Origin: Epiperipatus broadwayi
Taxonomy: Eukaryota; Onychophora; Udeonychophora; Euonychophora; Peripatidae
Assembly: GCA_028023455.1 (NCBI GenBank)
Contig: JAQFVV010000014.1
Span: 65,336 to 129,335 of the forward strand
Direction: 5' to 3'
DNA length: 64,000 bases
Shown: piece by piece, positions 58,560-64,000 of the stretch
Layout: every line of letters begins with the position of its first letter
Numbering within the stretch: the first letter of the stretch is position 1
Translations under genes and position numbers: made by a program
Notes under the pieces: generated by a model
What the model was told of the DNA's origin: nothing
The model's database searches: none
Seen by the model: the letters and a program-made list of their open reading frames with translations, nothing else

Positions 58560-58880
58560 TTTAAGAGAGTTTAATGCTTAATAAAATATCATAAAGGAAC
58601 ATATAGAGAATCCAACCAGATAAATTTACTAATGCCTTTATTAAGTCCTTCAATTCCATCACTATGGACGTATATTTGACAGCCATTTACTATTTAGTTT
58701 ATTTTTTGTCTACATCTACATAGATTAGTGACTACTAAATTACAATTACGGAGCAGACAAGTGCAATAATATAGATTGTTTGGAATCCATTGATAAGACT
58801 GCAGTTGTATCTAGGAAGATCAAAATCTGCTGGTTTTATTGTTAAATCTGGAAAAACAAATTTGCCTCGGAACAATTGCT
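58560..58880 (+). repeat. old dispersed repeat, copy 2
   Basis: Partner of 57735-58070. Its first part also resembles 48963-49060 (actaatgcctttattaag). Confidence 0.55.
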
Positions 58881-61800
58881 TTCAAACACATTTATTTACT
58901 ATAGAAATATAACTGTTTCCATTTTTTGCCTAATAGCTTCAAGATGTAATGATTTGGAGTAGAACTCACAAGTAAGAAGTTCTCAATATGTATAGAACTC
59001 TTTTGGTCACATAGTTTATAAACCAACAACCAATGAACTTGTTTGAGATATACATGTACAGATATTATTAATTGGAAGGTAAAAGTCCCAGGATAATTTG
59101 GATTAGTAACAAAATTATTGATGTATTCGTCGCAAAAGAAAAATTGCAATATTTTACAATCTTCACTATTGGTGATGGAGGGGACAAAAATTCATGATAG
59201 TTAAAATGATTGTTTATCTTCAACTGTTATCTTGTACTGGTTCTAATTTCTTAATAAAAACTAGAATGATTAATAAACAGATTTATAAAACTAATTTTTA
59301 AAATGATCTATTTGCATTATGTCCATATCTTATATGTACCATATTTTATTTTTTAAATCAAACAATTAATATTACATATCCCATTTTTTAGTACTAATAT
59401 TAATAAATCATAACACTCTTCTGTGCCCCATACACAATATAAAAGATACACATTATTTCAAACTTTTTAGTTTTGACTGTCCAATAATTTCCTTTAGAGC
59501 TGTAATGTACACATATATTAATCACATCATAAACAAATTTGAGATAAACGAATAGAATACGAATAATTTATCATTTCAGAAACTAATAAATGTTATCTAT
59601 TAAAGTTGCCTTGATAAATATTTGTTGAGTTCTATAAGCTTTAGCTATTGTGAAGTGAATCACATCTGATAACCTATTACATACACAAATATTCATTACG
59701 AATAAAACATACATAACAATTAAAAACTGCAAAAAATTAAATTAATTTAAAAACATTTTTTCTCTGTCATTTTAGGTAATTTAATCACAATTAATTTGGG
59801 ATGAAGATTGGAACAATTATTTAAAATGTAATTAATAAAATACAAACTTGGATAATTAATCTTTTTCATTTGATAAAATTCAAGGATATAAAAGTATTGT
59901 ATGTTTTCACATTTTAGATAAGCTTTTGTACCACTTTTTCCATTTAATTATCGTGCAAAAAATCATTAACCAGAAGTATTTGTAACTGCGAGAGCTAGCA
60001 TATTCGGGAGAAGATTTAAGCGTACCTTTTAGAAAAAAAATCACTAATACTTTGTCCTAAATGTGATTAATTGTCTACTTTATACTTACATAAAATATTT
60101 TAAAAGTTATTTTTTATTGAAAATTTCTTAAGTTTATCAAAATGGCGGAAACATACATAAAGCAAAATAAAAATACGTTCAAAATTAATTTTTCTAATCA
60201 TAAAACACCTGGTGTTAGATTGAGCAATCTTTAATTGAGGCGAATAATTTAGCTCCGCAGTATAAAATACACATTAAAGAAAATTTTCATTAACTTTCTA
60301 ATAAATCTAAAATTAAGAAGTTTAGTGTAAATAATTTTATATTTACAGAAAGACATTTTTCAATATATACAATACATATATATATATTTTTAAAATTTAT
60401 TAACCAATTATTCAAAAGCTGAACCTAAACGTGCAGTCCTAAGAAGGCGCGCTATTAGTGTTTATTTACATCACTTAAATATTTTAAATTGTATGAAAAT
60501 TACTGGTAAGGCAGATAAAAAATATTCCACTAGCTTAATTAAATAAATGTATTCATTAATTTATTTTATACTAATTGTGTTTTTATTCTTCAATATTATT
60601 TTATTTGACACCTAAAAAAAAAGTTACTGATTGGCTGTAACTTCAAAGATTGTCCTGAAATATATTTCCATAGTTATTTTCGCAATTAGGTAAAAAGATA
60701 AAATTAAGATACTTTCCTTATTGAAATTATATTAAAATTTAGTGAAAAAGGAATTCTTTCATTCCATAAAATTCGAGAAATATAAAATGTATAATGAATT
60801 GATAACGATGAACGTTATATTGTGATTATCCATTCATTTTCTTATTGCTATGCTATTGATTTATGGAAAAAAAAATTGTATTATATATGTCTAAAATAGC
60901 AAGTACTTTTTAATACGTTTTTAGTGAAGGTTATATATCAATAAATTATTATTGTCATTAGCGATATAGTACATTTATGGATTTAATTTAGTATTACCCA
61001 TGCATTTGTGTATGAAATTACTGAACGAATTTTAGTTATATTAGATTGATTACGAATATACATTAAATTATATAAAGTTGTAATTAATAATTTGTTAAGC
61101 GCATACTCATTACGTAAGTAATATATATTAAGGTAGAAAGTACAAAAGTTTCAAAGAATTTTGACATGATGACTTTTTAGAAGTGAAAATTATCAAATTC
61201 TTACTTCATATTTAGTCTTCTTTTTGACTTGGTTTAAAATGATGCTTCTAATTTATCCTTATGTGTATTTATGCCATCATACATTTAAATGATTTTCTAT
61301 TAAATCAGAACAAAAGTGTGTGCTAACCCATCGAAAACACTGTGATTAAATTGTTAATAAAACTTCAACATTTATTCATATTTTAATTATTTCATTAAAT
61401 GAAACATTAAAACGGTTTTTTTTTAGTTTGCTAAATGTAATTTAGTTATAAGTTATGTGGATATGAAAGTTAATAGTTTGAAATATTAGGCAGTAATGTA
61501 TTAGCAACAAGTGAAAACACTTGATTATTGTTAGAGATGGCTTGTAACTTCCATCTACTTCATTTTCATAGCTTATTCTAGTATCTCATCTCAATATTTA
61601 GAAACATACATTATTAAGATGCATAACACAAATTATATAATAAATGTTACTGTTAAAACTTTATGGATTTTCTATAGAAAAAAAAGTTTTAATTAGACTT
61701 TAAAATAAGAATTTTATATACTAACTAGATAATATATAAATTAAATACATATTTTATAGAATATCAATTTAGTATTGGTTAAATGTAGAATTGTTTAAAT

Positions 61801-63294
61801 AATCTTTCAAAATCTATGTTTTCAATGCTTCTTTTATTTTTCTATTATTGACTTCTTGCAATTAATTCATTTGTATCAGGGTTAACTCACCCATGATACA
61901 TGCGTCAAACTTTGTACACTGGAATTAAATTTAGCACATTGAACCTGTGATTATAAATATGAAAAGTAAAGTTTGATCTTGTAAAATAGTATAATCAAAA
62001 AATAATTTTTGTTAGTAATCAGAGAAAAAATTATAATAAAAATTCATATTAAGTAAGTTAATAATAAAAAAATTTTTTTACATTTATTTATACTTATGTA
62101 ATTTTGATTACTAATCCAGATTTAGTCCTTTAGTATTTTTGACATTCATTTTATTATTGTTTATTCTTTGTAAGTTTTGCAGTTTTGTCATTTATAAAAG
62201 TTATTTAATCAATGAAATTGATAAAACACAAATTATTTCATATCTGACTGATTCAAATTCGAAAATATTTTTCTTGACTCTAAATATTATAAGTCTGGTG
62301 TAACAAAACAGATTCAGTTATCTTGTTAAGTAAACAATATTTATATTTTAATTTTATTCTATAGTACATTATTATATTATGAAAGAATGTTAATTGTTAC
62401 TTATTTTATAAAAATTGAATAGTATACAAAGATTGTATGGTGCATGTGAATTCACAGTTGAAAAATTAATGCATGAGCTATAAAATCTTTGATTTAAATA
62501 ATATAATTGCTACATAGAAGTGAACTGTTTTAAAATGTAGAATCAAAGACAAGATTAATAAAAAATAATTCAAACCATTAATAAAATGTTTACTGCTAAA
62601 GAAATATATTTTTATTTAACAAGATTAAAAATAAATTATAAAAACAAAAAATTTTTTTTGCACATGATAAACTAGATTAACATTTTAATTGCAATTAAAC
62701 TATTTTATATCTAAAATTTATTTGTCTTGTAATTTATAAAATTCTGGGCTATAGATATCACTTTCTTCGGAATATATTTTTTAAAAAATAATAATTATCA
62801 TGAACACTATTTTAAGATCTTGCATGCAATTGCTTTATGATACTGTCTAATTTTTGTTAAACCTAATTGCTAATACAAAATGACTTATCTTCTAATTGTT
62901 TCAAGAACTATATATTTTTTGTTTTGCTTGTAAATGTATTCTTTATTTTGCCTGCTTTTATTTGTTCAAAGTAATTTTTTTTTCTTTTTTACTGCATGAA
63001 GAGCAAAATAAATCTTTGAGCTCATCATATGTAGTTAAGTCAGATATGAAATATACAGGCAAATTGCAAGTATTACAATAATGTATTATTTTCTTCAATC
63101 CAAAACATTTATTTATATCTAGTTTTCTCCGATTTAAGACCTTTATATTCAAATTTGTTTTGGAAATTTCTAACTTTTGTTTTTGATGATTCCTTTTTTA
63201 ATAACCTGTTTTTCTTGAATATTATTAAAAAACTTTTTTAAAATCAGTTTTATTGTTTATATTCCCCAAACTGAATTCCAGGAGATTATAAAAA
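58881..63294. other. AT-rich DNA without recognisable gene
   Basis: Over 4 kb of AT-rich sequence with frequent stops on both strands. The short frames at 58892-59149 (minus) and 62896-63152 show no motif. I see no exon with convincing splice sites. Confidence 0.5.
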
Positions 63295-63455
63295 ACTTAA
63301 AAAGAGACTATATATAAGGTATATGGATGTCATAGGGAAATTTGTTGGTGTGATATGAAAAATAAACAGACTATAGATCAGAGAAAATGGATTGAACTTG
63401 GAAAAATCTTGATTATCAATGGACTGATGACGGTTGAAACTGATGATGATGATAT
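63295..63455 (+). pseudogene. RTE-type LINE, 3' fragment
   Basis: RLYIRYMDVIGKFVGV corresponds to the HVRWMDEIRKCAGV segment of the RTE protein, followed by atggattgaacttggaaaaa and a gatgatgatgat tail near 63442. Only the last 160 bp or so are present, a typical 5'-truncated LINE insertion. Confidence 0.75.
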
Positions 63456-64000
63456 TCCCAAAAATTTCTTTAGGTGTAACTGATTATTATTTCCTACAGT
63501 TTCCTTTTAATATAGTAACCATATGCCCTATTCTTCTTAATTAGAAGAAATGATGGTTCTTTATTCCAATTCTTTGTAATACTAGTCCTTAATCCAAATG
63601 AGTAGAGTATTTTTCTTATCTTGATTGGCTTTTTTGATTCCAACTATAACTGTGTCAAATATATTGCATACATGTTTTTTAAATCTAGATAAATTTTTTA
63701 GACATTGTTAATTATTTTATTAAAAAAAAATTTAACAAAATGAAGAATATTTACTATTGAGAATATTGCAAATATATCTATTGTTTTCAATGTATCTTTC
63801 TCTGCACATTTAGTTTGCAATGGCTTTAACATGGCATTAAAAATTTAATTAAAAATTGTTTTTTTTGTTGTGTGAAGAATCCCAACAGCAGAAACTTTAA
63901 GAAAAAAGAAATAGATTGAAATCTGTTGACTTGTTGACAACTATTTAATTTGGAAAGTATTTTGGATTATAAGTATTTCTTTTTTTATCATTTTCATTTT
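63456..64000. other. AT-rich DNA to window end
   Basis: No feature recognised. Confidence 0.5.

Noticed and set aside
63424-63445. CTGATGA followed by GAAAC, resembling a hammerhead ribozyme core
   Set aside because: The space between the two motifs leaves no room for stem II, and the sequence is explained as the decayed 3' end and GAT tail of an RTE element.

Overview
The window reads as non-coding, repeat-rich DNA from an animal genome, most likely an invertebrate. It is strongly AT-rich (by eye about 70 % or more), has no operons, rRNA or intact tRNA genes, and shows no host gene that I can recognise. Its mixture of a Penelope-like element with a GIY-YIG endonuclease, RTE-type and other LINEs, mariner, Tigger/pogo, hAT and Ty3/Gypsy-like remnants is typical of arthropod or other invertebrate genomes. 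I cannot name the species. Nearly every coding trace is a transposable element, mostly broken.

Layout. 1.7-5.0 kb: two copies of a Penelope-like element joined head to head, each with a tRNA-like module at its 3' end, flanked by a possible target-site duplication. 5.3-6.2 kb: a small inverted pair of a Cys-rich fragment. 6.7-13.0 kb: a decayed LTR retrotransposon (two LTRs, gag-like and integrase remnants), whose gag region is split by a palindromic repeat. 14-16 kb: an unclassified GC-richer block with a repeated GC hairpin, possibly starting at an LTR end. 18.1-20.3 kb: a decayed LINE. 22.45-23.59 kb: a mariner. 23.8-25.4 kb: a foldback repeat interrupted by a 900-bp Tigger-like transposon. 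26.42-32.36 kb: an essentially full-length LINE with a perfect 15-bp target-site duplication, a 660-codon open ORF1 and a broken ORF2.

33.3-34.2 kb: a 453-bp-period tandem duplication carrying a small insertion. 34.77-42.52 kb: a large LTR element on the minus strand with 2.65-kb LTRs, a primer-binding-site candidate, a polypurine tract and a 2.4-kb interior without pol, hence LARD-like and non-autonomous. 44.89-47.84 kb: a nearly intact RTE-type LINE with four visible coding lesions and a GAT-repeat tail. 49.24-50.87 kb: an hAT element with perfect 16-bp terminal inverted repeats and an 8-bp duplication, carrying a LINE 3' fragment inside. 54.20-56.94 kb: an older RTE copy on the plus strand, with a third 3' scrap at 63.3 kb. 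The remaining stretches are AT-rich DNA with small tandem or dispersed repeats.

The elements form layers: Tigger inside the foldback repeat, the foldback repeat inside the gag region, and a LINE fragment inside hAT. The LINE family at 26-32 kb also left relatives at 18-20 kb and inside hAT. The least ordinary items are the Penelope pair with tRNA-like ends, the large LTR element with an unknown sense-strand ORF, the ORF1/ORF2 overlap of the full-length LINE, and the foldback repeat family.
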